Under the pieces are notes generated by a model. That model searched no databases. It worked only from the letters and a program-made list of their open reading frames with translations, and had not been told where the DNA came from. Made by a program: the position numbers and the translations under genes. Of a stretch of DNA of 64,000 nucleotides, positions 23,172 through 34,685 are shown piece by piece. Source of the DNA: Tetracladium setigerum (lineage: Eukaryota; Ascomycota; Leotiomycetes; Helotiales); assembly GCA_031472005.1 (NCBI GenBank), contig PZJY01000001.1:2480001-2544000 (forward strand), read 5' to 3'. Every line of letters begins with the position of its first letter. Position 1 is the stretch's first letter.

Positions 23172-24632
23172 TTTGGCTGTTTGGATGTAATGTGGGGAAA
23201 TTAAGTGGTAGTGGTGTTTTTAAGAGGATATCGTTTTTGATTGGGAGAATTGGTAAGTTGATTTGGCAAGGAGGATGTGGTTTGGTAGATGGATGGTTTG
23301 GTTTGGTTTGGTGTTGATGATTCTTTTCCAGACATTCGGTGACATCCTTACGACGCTAGCGGCCGTCGGAGGTGGAAAAGGTTAACGCCGATGAGGATTC
23401 AAGTAAGGAAGGCGGACGTGAGAATCAGGTACAGAACATCGATCCAAAAGGACTATCAATCACTTGTAACTACAAGATACCTACTATAGGCCTCTGTATG
23501 TCTCCCCAAATTATACCACCCTGTTTGTCTGTTATTGTGAAGAGGGGAGGGATGCTGAGAAGTAAAGAAAGCAAGCAAGCAGGCGAACTCATCTGACAAG
23601 TAAAAACAGACTCGTAGTGTGCCTGACCGTAGGCAGAGAGAAGGCCAAGAGCGAGGAGAATTGTATCTATCACTCACTTCAGAAGACAGTTTGCTTTTGT
23701 CTTCTTCACACAATCATCTCCCAACATCTCCAATATTTTTCATTTTCACCTTTCTGGAGACGTGCACACACGGCCGCCGCTGCTGCTTGATATTGACTAC
23801 TTTCAAGGTGGAGCGAGCCCCGAGAATAAACAACACAACTCACCCGCCAAGCCATTCCTTCTCCCCCATCCATCTCTCCCCGGACAACCACCACGACGTA
23901 AATAGCTTCCCCAGTTGTTGAAAGCCGGGCCAGACTTGCATCTTGACGAATAGTCTCTCTACAATCCGAGACATATCAGGTAATCTTGGTAAGATCTCTG
24001 CGTCGTCGACTTGTGTTTTTTCCAGGTCAGCAGGTTTCTGCTGCCCCTCAGGCAATCTTACCATGGATATGTGCTAACCCGCATTCGTCATAGCGGCAAG
24101 TCAGTGTTCTAGACAGCTGCTGCTCCAGAGTTCGACACAGAGAGAGAGAGAGAAAGAAAGACTTCCTCTGCCACGCCGCCCAAACACGCTCACCATCCAA
24201 CGCTCTCTGGTAACGACAATTCGTACTGTCGCGCACCACGCGGCTCTCTGTCTTCTGGGCATCCTTCGGTATAGCGCCAGCTTCGACTCCCCATCTCTTC
24301 TTTCTCCCAAAACCAGCGCCTGCGTCATTGGCTCGGTCGCGTTCCTGCTTGCGCCAGCTCAGCCTGCGACCACTCTCCCTCGATCAGACCTCCTCGACGA
24401 CCTCAAAGCTGCTTTGAGCCGCAAAACCGTGAGATACCTGTCCCCCCCGGACGTCTGCTAGCGCCCACAAACCACTACTCCAACATCTAGACAATTACCT
24501 GCTCGATTAGCTGCGTCTGCGATCCCCCGTCTCAACCACCTCTCCCCTCTCAGCGACAACAGTCAAATTGAGAAATCCCAGACTTCACCTTCACCTCGAG
24601 CAACTGAGCCGGCAAGGCTTGCTACCGTTGAA
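23172..24632. other. divergent intergenic region, TIM9 and RhoGAP promoters
   Basis: TIM9 (minus) and the RhoGAP gene (plus) point away from each other, so both promoters lie here. The right half (23.7-24.6 kb) is pyrimidine-rich and probably contains a long 5' leader of the RhoGAP gene. A short GA repeat lies near 24141-24162. No supported gene. Confidence 0.55.
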
Positions 24633-27600
24633 ATGGCGTCTGGCCCTCCTGGCTCATCCTCACAGCAGCCATTCGCACATGCCCAACCTGCGCCTGTCTC
24701 CTCAGCACATCATATCGCATCCCCTCCACCCACAAAACAAAGCCTGAAGACATGGGCGAAATGGTTCAAGGCCCCGCAGAAGACACAGGAGACACAGGGT
24801 AATAATAAGCTTTCCCTTCACCGCGTTTTGTTTGGCAAGCCAGCTAGTACCCCCGCGAAGTTAAAGACCTCTCCGTATCGCTTTCCTCGAGCCATGTTCG
24901 AGGGAACAAACATACCCAAGAACAAGTTGTCGAAGTTCAAGGAAGATGCGATGAACGAGCATGCGCCAACTGTTGACCATGAACCTGATATCGTGGTGCC
25001 AACTAGCGCGCCGTTCTTGCAGGTGTCTCCCTTTTGGGCTACGCCCCTCCCCAGAACCTTGACAGGATTCTCAGCCAAAGTCCTTCAGAAGTACAGTGCT
25101 TTTGGGACCAAGTTTCCTGTGGAGGATGAGATGCCAAGTGTCCATCCTTCCATGCTAGGCAGAAGCCATACCGTTAGGGAGTCTTCTCGGCTGAAGCAAT
25201 GCCCAGCTCAGGAGCTTAATCCACATTCCTTTATTGCTAACAGTGGCAGAGATTCGAGTGAGGCATATGCCGCTGGAGCTAGGAAACTTCCTGCCTCCAA
25301 GTCAAGACCACTGTCTGCCCTCTTTGAACCTTTGCCTATTCATCGCGCTGCTACTTCTCCCCTTGAAACAAAAGCTGAACAAATAGAACTAGCACCAGAA
25401 GTCCCTGCCGGTATCTTTGGAGTCCCCCTTCGTCAAAGTATCACCTACGCCAACGTCGCGATTTCACTTGTAGATACCGAGGGCAAGAGTTATATATATG
25501 GTTACGTACCTATTGTGGTGGCTAAGTGTGGGGTATATCTAAAGGAAAAGGGTATGTGATGGTTGCAACTGGTCCACTGTATGTGTGTGAAGCTAATGTC
25601 TCGGCAGCTACCAATGTTGAGGGTATCTTTCGACTGGCAGGTTCTGAAAAGCGCATCAAAGAGCTCAGGGCCATCTTTGATTCTCCAGATCGATATGGGA
25701 AGGGATTGAACTGGACCGGCTACACTGTGCATGATGCCGCGAACGTCTTGCGCCGTTATCTCAATCAGCTCCCTGAGCCCATTGTCCCATTGAACCTATA
25801 CTACCAATTCCGAGCACCTCTGAAAGGGTATACTAAGCAAGCTGTGGGAGATACTGAAGGTCCACAAGCCCCAGACTCCTTTGATGTTGCAAAGGCAATC
25901 TCCACATATCAAAATCTGATCACAGAGCTCCCACCTCTAAATCGTCAGCTCCTGCTGTATATTCTCGATTTGCTGGCCGTGTTTGCCTCGAAAGCTGATG
26001 AGAATCGAATGAACTCTCAGAATTTGGCGGCCATCTTTCAGCCAGGCATGCTCTCGCACCCAGACCATGACATGGCACCACCGGAATATCGATTGAGTCA
26101 AGATGTTCTGATCTTCCTTATTGAAAATCAAGATAACTTCTTGATCGGCATGAGAGGTACAGCGGCTGATGAGCAGACTGTTCAAGAAGTCCAAAATGGC
26201 GGAACACCACCTCCTGGAACCCCAAATTCTAGCGCGAAGAACAATGTGCGTCGGTCGATTTCGAATGCAAGCGCAGGTGCAGATGATGTTCGGAAGCATG
26301 GTGGCGTGCGACGGAACGTGTCTGTGTCTTCAAGACACTCGAGGCAATCAAATGGTGCTCCAAGTCCTGCTAGCCCAGCTTTCAGCACCCCTACTTCAGG
26401 TGTTCATAGAAGCAACACGGTCCCATCAAAGAGATCGCCTGCCCTACCATCTTCACGACTGCAAAAGAACTCGGGCACATCATCTCCTAATAATGGACCT
26501 CTACTATTTTCGCAATCATCAACTCCACGGGAGCCGGTATCTGAGACCTCTTCGAGCCAAAATATCTCGGCTTCAGGACCAAGCGATCCACGTGCAATTG
26601 CATTGGGGATTTCAAGCTTGTCTCCAACATCAAATCCAACATCGGCAACCAGCCAAGAGAGATTGTTGTCAGATTCCGAGCGACAGCCTCTGACACCCAC
26701 TAGAGAGAAGCCAGGATTTTTCGGTCGGTCTCCAACAACTGAGAGCGAAAAAAAGACACCAAACAAGCTGCGAAAGAAGCGTATCCCTGAGAGCTCAAAT
26801 CCAAGCGCTCAGAGCTCTACCCAGTCACTCAATGGTTCTTCTGCTTTGTCTCCGTCCCCTCTCGCAAATCCTGTCCAAGACGCCCGAGATGTCGAGTACA
26901 GGCCATTAGAAGTCATCAAGTCAGTATCCCCAGAGCGGCCAACCGCAGGAGGCTCTCCATCCGCAGATACGCCACGCCAATCCGAGGGAGCCAAGCAGCT
27001 TAAACAAGAGCATCGACCAGAACGACTCGAACCCCAAAAGCAGCGGCCAGAAGACCCCCATCATTCGTCGGATCAAACCCTCAAGCCTCTGGTTTCACCA
27101 ACTTCATCACTCCGCTCACACTCATCGTTCAACGATCAGTCACATTCTGATATGGACCACTTGGATGATGTTGCAGTGGCTGAGCAAAAGGAAAAGAAGT
27201 CAAGATGGAGGATGTCTCGCAAGCGGGATGAGCCGCAATCTTACGGTTCAAATCTTACGCCGAGGAAAGGACTGGGCGTGGATGGAAATGCAGCAGCTAG
27301 CTCCAGCTCAATTGGTAGCTCTGCTCGACCGCGCAAAAGCTTCACAGGAGACAGTCTTCCGTATGAGCCCAATCTCTCTACAGCGCATGCCCAGTCGAGC
27401 AATGAGAGCGGCGGTTCGGCACACGCCGTTGAGGAGAAGAAGGGGCCACTAGGCTGGATCAAGAACAAGATGAGGGAAAAGCGTGAAGAAAATCGCGAGA
27501 GAGAGGCGGAGAAGGAGCGAAACAAAAGTCCGCCTGCGTCGATGGATAGACTCACGGCCCCGTTCACGTCAAGAGGCAAGAGCATGGATATCAAGCGCGA

Positions 27601-28141
27601 TGAGCACCACCCAGAGCCGATTACCGAGGAGTCGTCTCTACGAACGGCGACACCGCAGCCATCGCGACAATTGCAGAGCCAACAGCACCCGCAGGGTCAT
27701 ACGCAACAACAGAAAGTGCAGACCCAGCAACCTCAAGGCCATGCTCGAGAACAGCACGTCCAGGCTCAGCAACCACAGGCCCAGGCTCAGCAACCACAGG
27801 TTCAGGCACAGCAACCACAGGTTCAGGCACAGCAACCACAGGTTCAGGCACAGCAACCACAGGTTCAAACTCAACAACCACAGGTTCAAACTCAACAACC
27901 TCCAAGCCAGGAAAAGAGTCAAATTCAGCACGACTCTCAAGGTGAAGTCCAGCAACCTGAGATTCAATCAAAGCCGGAACCGCAGGAGACCCTTCAGAGT
28001 CAGCCTGAAGGTCAAGTGCATGCGTCCACAACGCCCGAACAAGTGCAGCCTCAACACCAGCCAGAGACGAAGCTCCAAGACGAAGCAGCACCAACAACCC
28101 AAGCTCCAATCATCGAAGAAGATAAGCCAAAATCATCATAA
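24633..28141 (+). CDS. Rho GTPase-activating protein, Sac7/Bag7-like
   Basis: Stimulates GTP hydrolysis on Rho-type GTPases that control the actin skeleton and wall integrity. Exons: 24633-25551 and 25608-28141; phases agree and give 1,150 residues. The RhoGAP domain spans about 275-470: IFGVPLRQSITYANV, SYIYGYVPIVVAKCG, and then EGIFRLAGSEKRIKEL, with the arginine finger in GIFR. LRRYLNQLPEPIVP and the ENRMNSQNLAAIFQPG helix follow. The wording of these segments is closest to the yeast Sac7/Bag7 type. The intron sits exactly before the EGIFR segment. The remaining 680 residues are Ser/Pro-rich and probably disordered, with a basic, Glu/Arg-rich helix (about 910-935), and end in Gln-rich repeats. 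The N-terminus is also Ser/Pro-rich. No second catalytic domain is seen. Confidence 0.9.
27762..27908 (+). repeat. 21-base coding minisatellite (QAQQPQV heptads)
   Basis: Seven tandem heptads near residues 1024-1072 of the RhoGAP protein: QAQQPQA, four QAQQPQV, QTQQPQV, QTQQPPS. The DNA units of 21 bases are nearly identical in the middle copies, suggesting recent slippage or unequal crossing-over, and copy number may vary between strains. Confidence 0.88.
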
Positions 28142-29626
28142 TGTACACAATCTGCTGGATGTGGAGGGTTCGATTATCTCGGTACTCTCGATGCTCGCAT
28201 ATGTCATTTCATTTGAAAAGAATTGTTTATGGAGTTTGGAGTTGGTTTGGAAACGCCTATGCGCTTTGCAGAAGACGAAAAAGAGTTCTTTGCAAGGTTC
28301 GCCAAGATGTCGTTTTTAGGCCCCTATCTGGATTTATTATATGATTGATTGCGACCTCATCACGGATTTTAAGATCGGATACCCCTACCGGCCTGTTGCC
28401 CTTTTTTTCGGCTCTTTTCCTTTTTTAAATTAGTTAAACGATACGATTGGTTCCCATCTTCACTGCCTAAAACCACCCCGTTCTTTCCTACTTACTTCAC
28501 ACGTCTGAAGGTGGAATCGATCGATGGATGGAAATGGGAAATGCTAAAGTTTGGAGTTGGAGTTTGAAAGGGAGTGAGTGATTGAGTGGGGTGGGGGGGT
28601 TTTTAAAAATGGAGAAAACATTTCCAAAATGACTGGATTTGTCTCTTCCGTTCTTTTGTCAAGTCTATGTCAGCGTGCTATGGAGAAGGAGGAAGCAGAG
28701 AGGGCTTAAACCTTTTGTTTGTACTTCAAGATCAGACAGAGAGAAAGAGAGAGAAGATAGATAGATATCTGCCCCTTTCCTCTGACTCTACCTACCTACC
28801 TTACTTCAATATCTCTCACTTACTTTTATGTTCATTGTATTATTTTGGGGAGCTGGAGTAGGTGAATTGAGAAATGACGAGGAGGGATAGGTTCATCAAT
28901 GCCTTCTTCAGTGATTTAGGTGGTAGATACCTTCTATTCTTCTACCTTTGCATTTTCGTCTTATCTTCTGCCATGCCATGCCAGAGATCCTGGATTAAAT
29001 GTCGCAATATCTCCGCCAATACTCATTCAAGAAGGATAAAAAAAGTTACCATGTTCCTCCTGCATAGTTTGTCCTGTCTACATCAGATCTTGGTAGATTT
29101 ACCAGAAGGGCTGCTTAGTATCGAGTGCAGTTGAGCATTTTAGATGCACCTGACACTTAACCAAATTGGTATCCTGGGGGCACGCATGCATGGGCGCTTT
29201 CATCCTTGCACAAGTACCTACTTTACTCCGTACTTACATATCGACTCCCACAATGTTTAGCCCAACGAGTCCATGTGATGTCGAGTAATTTTTAACTTCT
29301 TAAATTGGAACATTGAGTCATACGTACTCTTATTGCTGTCTCCGGCGGGAAGTAGCTATGAATACAACTGCATTTCTCTCGCGGATAAAGAAGCTTGCCC
29401 TTCCACGGCAATATCCACCAGCTTTCTTCCTTGATTCCTAGCCAGTGGGCTACAATTGATTCCAATCTTCGTCTTCCTCACTGCATGCCATACCTTTCAC
29501 GATGTTTGTGTGGCAAAGCAGCTTCTTCTGAATTCCTGCTAACGCTACCACTGCCACTACTATAACCAGATAATCAAGCACGGAAGATATTTCATCGTAG
29601 TCTCTGAGTTGGTTCGTATAGACGTC
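28142..29626. other. intergenic between convergent RhoGAP and FAM32A genes
   Basis: About 1.5 kb of 3' flanks. It contains short GA and poly-T/G tracts near 28390-28610. No supported gene. Confidence 0.55.
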
Positions 29627-30343
29627 TTATCCAGGTCCAATTTTGGGCCTACCAAATCCATCAACCATCAGCATCAATTACTGTAAAAGAGCAAGACCCC
29701 AATTGCAAACCCAAACAAAAACCACCAGGAGTCAAGGAAGGATTTGAGGGGGGGAGGCGGGGGGGGGGAGAACATACATATCATGGTGCTCAGAAAGATT
29801 AGAAAGATATTTGTTCAACTCTTCAACGCGCTGTTTATGTGTCTTCGGCCCTTCCTTTTGAATGCGTTCTTGTAGCTGTAGTTTTGGGTTTTTGTTAGCT
29901 TCCGAAAGGAAAAGAAAAGAAAAGAAAAGAAAAGAAAACTCGGCTCTTTCATATCGCAATTGGAGCATTGATAACGCGGGGGAAAGTTTGAGGGAGATGA
30001 ACATAGAACATACCCTCTTCCTCCTAACCTCCTCATAAGCCCTCTCACTGGCTGTCTTCCCATCACCCCCTCTAGGATCAAGTTCCTTTAATTGCGCCTC
30101 GTCCAACTCCTCCTCTTCTGTTTCTTTATCCTTCCTCTTGCCCTTGCCCTTAACTATATCCTTACTGCTACCCACTCCATCTTGATCGTCGGCGTCTTCA
30201 AGTGCTTTTTGTAGTGAAGCTTCGTCCGTGGTGGTGGGTGGTTTAGCCTTCTTCTTCTTCTTTTTGACACCTTCGGGTTTGGAGGGCCCGCCTTTTAGTT
30301 TGAGAGAGCCGCGGATTGCGGTGGTGTAGTCGTCGGATGGCAT
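29627..30343 (-). CDS. FAM32A-like nuclear protein (DUF1754)
   Basis: Exons: 30014-30343, 29778-29875 and 29627-29648; total 450 bases, 149 residues. The N-terminus MPSDDYTTAIRGSLKLKGG followed by a poly-Lys stretch is the family hallmark, as is the C-terminal block KTHKQRVEELNKYLSNLSEH running to a short terminus MPKIGPG. The middle is acidic and Lys/Glu-rich. The human relative FAM32A is a small nuclear protein found in late spliceosomes, where its C-terminal tail reaches the 3' splice site region. The fungal protein probably acts in splicing as well, by family inference. The start is set at 30343; an upstream in-frame extension lacks family similarity. The last exon codes for only seven residues and sits 129 bases beyond a G-rich intron. 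Confidence 0.85.
29908..29938. repeat. AAAAG pentanucleotide repeat inside FAM32A intron 1
   Basis: About six AAAAG units. On the transcribed (minus) strand it forms a CTTTT pyrimidine tract between donor and acceptor. A G-rich run at about 29748-29768 lies in intron 2 and reads as a C-run in the transcript. Confidence 0.85.
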
Positions 30344-31060
30344 TATCGCGGGGAGGAGACCGGTGGGGAAGAAGAGGATGTTTCGCTGGGTCTTGTCTTC
30401 ACTCTCCTTGAGGAAGAGAGGTTGAAGTGAAGGTAGAGATGCCAAGGAATGTTTGATGGCAGAATGGCGGAAGGCGGTATGAGAAGGGACCTGGCCGGCC
30501 TGGGACTCAATGACATGACCGAGGCGCGTAGCATCGGCCTCTCTCATTATGAGTCGCAGGAGGTCGCAGCTTTCCCCGGAGTCCGAAACCTCCACAAACT
30601 CCTGACTGTATGTAAGACCTTAACATTCTCTCCCAAATAATAATGAATGGGCAGGCAGTGCAATTCAACCTGATATCAAAAATGTCCGTTCAAAATTCAC
30701 CGAGACGCATCCAGTGTACCGCTGAATGTGAGTGTGAATCACAACAAGCACAACCACGTCGCTTCGCCACATCACAGGGCCGGACTCCATCTTGGGCGTC
30801 GAAGAAGGTGAGCGCGTCGCTTTTGTAAGGCTGATATTGAATCCGCCTTACTTCGTACAATGAATGACCTGTTCCTGTTCCTGTTCTGTACATTCACCCA
30901 TCCATTTCCCTTGTCTGTATATAACACGCACTTCTGCTGCTGCCTCTATTTTGGTTTCACTCCTCTTCTTCTCCCCATTCAGTAGTACAGTCAATACCTT
31001 ATACAAAGCAAAATTCCTTTACTACTCTCACGACCAAGTATTGTTCTTTGTTCGGACAGT
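30344..31060. other. divergent intergenic region
   Basis: Promoter region for the FAM32A-like gene (minus) and the small Cys-rich gene (plus). No motifs are assigned with confidence and no other gene is seen. Confidence 0.5.
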
Positions 31061-31655
31061 ATGCATACAAACATTTCCAGATCAATAATGCAACACGACA
31101 TTTCCAGATCAATAATGCAACACGATACCTCCACTACTGAACCACCTGATTTACAACAACAACACTACAAGAATCGCAAGCACAAACACAAGAGACACAA
31201 CCACAACCAAAATCATAACCACAATCACAATCACAATTATAACCACGAATACAAAAATCCGGAGTCAAATACAGAAGTTGAAATCGAAAGCGAGGAGCAA
31301 GTCATGCCTGATCGTAGGGAGTGGCAATGGGTCTGCTGTGCAGTAGGTTCTCTCCCTCCTTTCCTTTCCTTTCCCATTTCCCCACACAAGAAAAAGCAAA
31401 TACACAAAACTATCCCCACCATCAATCCACGCAAGAAACTGATTTGATATTCTAAAGTGCGGCAAATACAACTCCTTCGCCAATGGTAACATCTTCAAGG
31501 AAGGCGAACCATGTCAATATAAGGATTGCACGCATACCGGTTGTCAAAGTGGTTGTCAGGATATCGAAACTCTGGTCGCGCGCCCTAATCAGAGGCAAAT
31601 TTGGAGGAAGGAGGTTTTGAAGGGGAGCATGAATGCTACGAAGTGGAAGAGGTAG
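31061..31655 (+). CDS. small Cys-rich (zinc-ribbon-like) protein with His/Asn-rich N-terminus
   Basis: Two exons, 31061-31342 and 31458-31655, phase 0, 159 residues. The C-terminal half carries the pattern WQWVCC-A-CGKYNSFANG, then CQYKDCTHTGCQSGC: a W-x-C-C-x-C-G start followed by C-H-x-x-C-x-x-C, as in a common family of small fungal proteins that appear to bind metal through cysteines. The N-terminal half is low-complexity His/Asn/Lys (HNHNQNHNHNHNHN). The first 25 residues come from a tandem duplication of about 27 bases (ISRSIMQHD twice), so translation could start at 31061, at a Met inside the repeat, or at 31304 (MPDRREW). Function unknown. The splice pair and shared Cys spacing across the intron are the main support for a real gene. 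Confidence 0.6.
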
Positions 31656-32363
31656 CATTTGTCATGGTGTGGGGAGAGAGAGAGAGAGAGAGAAAGAGAT
31701 AGAGGGGTATCTTGGTGGAATGGAGGGGAGGGTGTAATCGTTTGGAGCTTTGCCTGGCGTTTTTGGGGAAACGGTAATGGGAATGGCAATGGCAATGGCA
31801 ATGGTGGGCAGGATTTTGGTATGGAGCTTTTCCTTTTGGAATATTGGGAATTTTTGATAGGGAGTTTGGAGTTTGAGATGAGGCTTCCCTTGGGAGGGGT
31901 GATGGGAGGGTGTACGAATATGAAGATATGGAGTTGCGCGGTCCCTTTTTTAGATACCATATACCCATTTGTTTGACTAGGATTCTGGAGGAAGAAGAAC
32001 AAAAGACAAAGGAAAAGATTAGATCATAGACATCACCCGGGGGAGGATAATAAATAAGAACCTATAATATCTATCAATGTCCAGATACTTCTGAGAGCTT
32101 CATTCATCTATCCTTGAAGTCTCCTCTTTCTCGGAAGAGAGAGAGGCAGGGGGAAACAGAAATAAAAGAGAGGTGTACATTCCATTTTGAAGAATCAGAC
32201 CTCGTCATTAAATAGTTATAGGGAGACAAGTGGCGGCATAACATCCAAATATCCTTTCTGACCCCCGAATGCTGCCTCATGAGCCAATTCCGTTCATGCC
32301 CATGCCCATGCCTTCTTTATCCTTTTTTCCATCCAATCCCACAAAAAAAACGTGCCTGAGTAA
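31656..32363. other. intergenic between convergent genes, with GA and AATGGC repeats
   Basis: Contains a GA dinucleotide repeat (about 31674-31699) and an AATGGC-type hexamer repeat (about 31776-31804). Open frames over these are low-complexity. No gene supported. Confidence 0.6.
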
Positions 32364-33499
32364 TCACCGTCTTCTTTTCCCATCCATGCCATTTTCCACA
32401 ATCAAGGGCTTCTTCCCCGTACTCAATGAAAACATCCTCCCGATATTCCCAAAACAAACACAGGAGCAAAATAATACACTCCAAATCCAGACCGCGCCCT
32501 CGACGGTCTCCCGGCTCACGACGGTTCCGATTCCTCCGATGTCGCCGAGGATTTGTGTGTGGTGGATCGAGGAGTTGCGAGAATTGTGCGAGGCGGGTGA
32601 GGGCATCATGTCTGGGTTTGAGGCGAGGAGGAGGGCGGTGCCTGTTAGGCCTACACCGGTTGAGAGAATGAAGCCAGGTTTTGAACGATCGACGAGGTAC
32701 CAGAGGACTGGGTTAACGAGGGCAAGCGTGAGAGACGCCTGCAGTGTTGAAGCCCAGGGAAGTTTACGCTGTATAAATTAGTAGGAGCTTTGATATGGAA
32801 TGGGAGATAACTCACAATTGCGAACGCAACACCCACGAAGGCGCCAACGCTCCTAATTACAGGTGTCCAATCCGCAGAAAACAAGCCAGAACTTGACTCG
32901 TCGTCGTTCTTAACCACCCTACGTTCCACTGGATCTTCCAATTCGTCCTCTCCAGCAAAGAATCCATCTACCCACGGTAACAAGCTTCCTAATGCCACAC
33001 CTGCCACGCCCCAGAAAACAAGATATCTCCAGTCATTCCTAGGCTTGATGATCCCCTCGACCTGAAAGGGGGCAAGTTGCCTATCGTCGTGAAGATGGCG
33101 AACCAACAGCCCGTATCCCAATCCCAATGCAAAAAGCAGTACGGTCCTTGAACCTAGCCTTACGGCGTCTGCCACTGGGTCGCTCTTCAATTGCGGTCTG
33201 AACTCGGGTACAATTGACTTTCTACGCTGATTGGGAGCCATGGCGGAGAGAGAGAGGCCGGAGGGGGTCTGCGAGCCCGATCCAAAGGGCGTAGAAGGTT
33301 CATCGCGATCATAGCCTGGGCTGTATATTCCTAGGAGAGTGGAGGATGTGAGGTTGAGAATGGAGTGTGTTCGCGATGGCGCTTCAGAATGAGGGTCTGC
33401 CGCGTCTGCAGGAGTGAGAAGAGGGGATGTTGATCCGTTCTGTTGTTCAAACGGTCGGCGCGGCTTGGGTCGAATGATCTGTGGGCTTGAAGAAGACAT
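32364..33499 (-). CDS. INSIG homologue (ER membrane sterol-regulatory protein)
   Basis: Exons: 32816-33499 and 32364-32768 with a 47-base intron; 362 residues. The N-terminal third is Ser/Pro-rich and cytosolic-looking and includes SILNLTSSTLLGIYSP, a segment typical of fungal INSIG proteins. About six hydrophobic segments follow: TVLLFALGLGYGLLV; YLVFWGVAGVALGSLLPWV; SVGAFVGVAFAI; LQASLTLALVNPVLWYLV; FILSTGVGLTGTALLLA; and WIWSVLFCSCVCFGNIG. In animals INSIG holds SCAP and HMG-CoA reductase in the ER when sterols are plentiful; in fission yeast Ins1 controls HMG-CoA reductase phosphorylation. A role in regulating ergosterol synthesis is inferred from family membership. No partner gene is in the window. 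Confidence 0.85.
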
Positions 33500-34685
33500 T
33501 TTTTAAGTTATGTTGGCTCCAACTTATTATTTATCCAGGGAAGGGGGGAAAGAGAGAGAGTCCGTGATATGTATAGTTGTTTTCCGGACGCTTTTGGGTT
33601 TGAATAGATTTTTTCCTTTCAATCCAAACATCCGAGTCATAGAGCAAAAGCAATTGTCTTCCCAAACGGAGCTGTTTTCACGGCGGAAGAATGTGACGTC
33701 GGGATTTCGTGTTTCTCCACGTTTGTGATGGCCTCGTGGTCTCCTTCTCGGCGTGCTGGGGTAGAACAGTCGGCAATTTCTCAACAAAAAAAGGCCTGGA
33801 TACGAATGCGATTCCCAGTGCAGAATGCGAATGTGAATACGGTAAAGTCAATACTTCTGTAATGTACTGTGGAGGGGGCGAAGGAGAAGTAGGTACCAGA
33901 AGAAGAGAAGAAGAAGAGAAGAAGGAAAACGATGAAGTTTAAAAATGGGAGTAAAGAGGAGTGAGTACAGGACAGTAGCTGGAGTGTAACTGTAGGTATC
34001 GAATCGAAACATGTGAGAGCGAGTCAGAAGGGTGATGGACCAGGTCAGCTCCAGCCGCGGCGGGTGTGATTCGCTACTGTAGAGGGCGAGAAGTCCGGAG
34101 ACTCATGTTCACATGTTCACATGTCTGCTTTATGTACCTTGGACGATCTGCGGAGAAGGACGCCATAAACTCTAAGAGCTTCAAAACATCGAAACGTTGT
34201 GAATTCGCTAAACTTTATATATGTATACTCGACCCGACAACTAAGGGAGCAACTTTGAATAGGTACATTCGCTTGACCATGGCAATTTGTGAATTATATT
34301 CCCTTTTCTTCTCTCTTTCCAACACAACAACTTCCATACACACCAGCAAACGATCGCCCTATAAATACTTCCGAATTGAGAATGCAGTGCCATTCCAAGA
34401 ATGCACTCATTCGCCCTCCTGCATATGAAGCTTTCCCTCCCTCCCTATCAGCCTTTCGCAGATCATTGGCCTACTGCATCGCAGAGGCAGTGTAACCAAA
34501 TTTCTCACTGCAGTCAAGGCCCGAATAATGGAGCTGCTACATTTAATTATAAGGCCTTTATTTGCGTCCAAGTATCACCTGAAAGGAAGTAAGTCTTACA
34601 TACTACACAGGTAGGCTGTGAAATAAGGCACCCCATAACAATACCACATATCGCACCACATATCTCACCACGAAGTACAGCTCAC
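33500..34685. other. intergenic region upstream of INSIG gene, 3' of copper ATPase
   Basis: Holds the INSIG promoter and the 3' flank of the copper ATPase gene. A GAAGAA-type purine run lies near 33895-33930. No gene supported. Confidence 0.5.

Noticed and set aside
27483..28319. Open frames overlapping the RhoGAP tail on both strands
   Set aside because: They arise from the Gln/Arg-rich repeats of the real gene and carry no domain.
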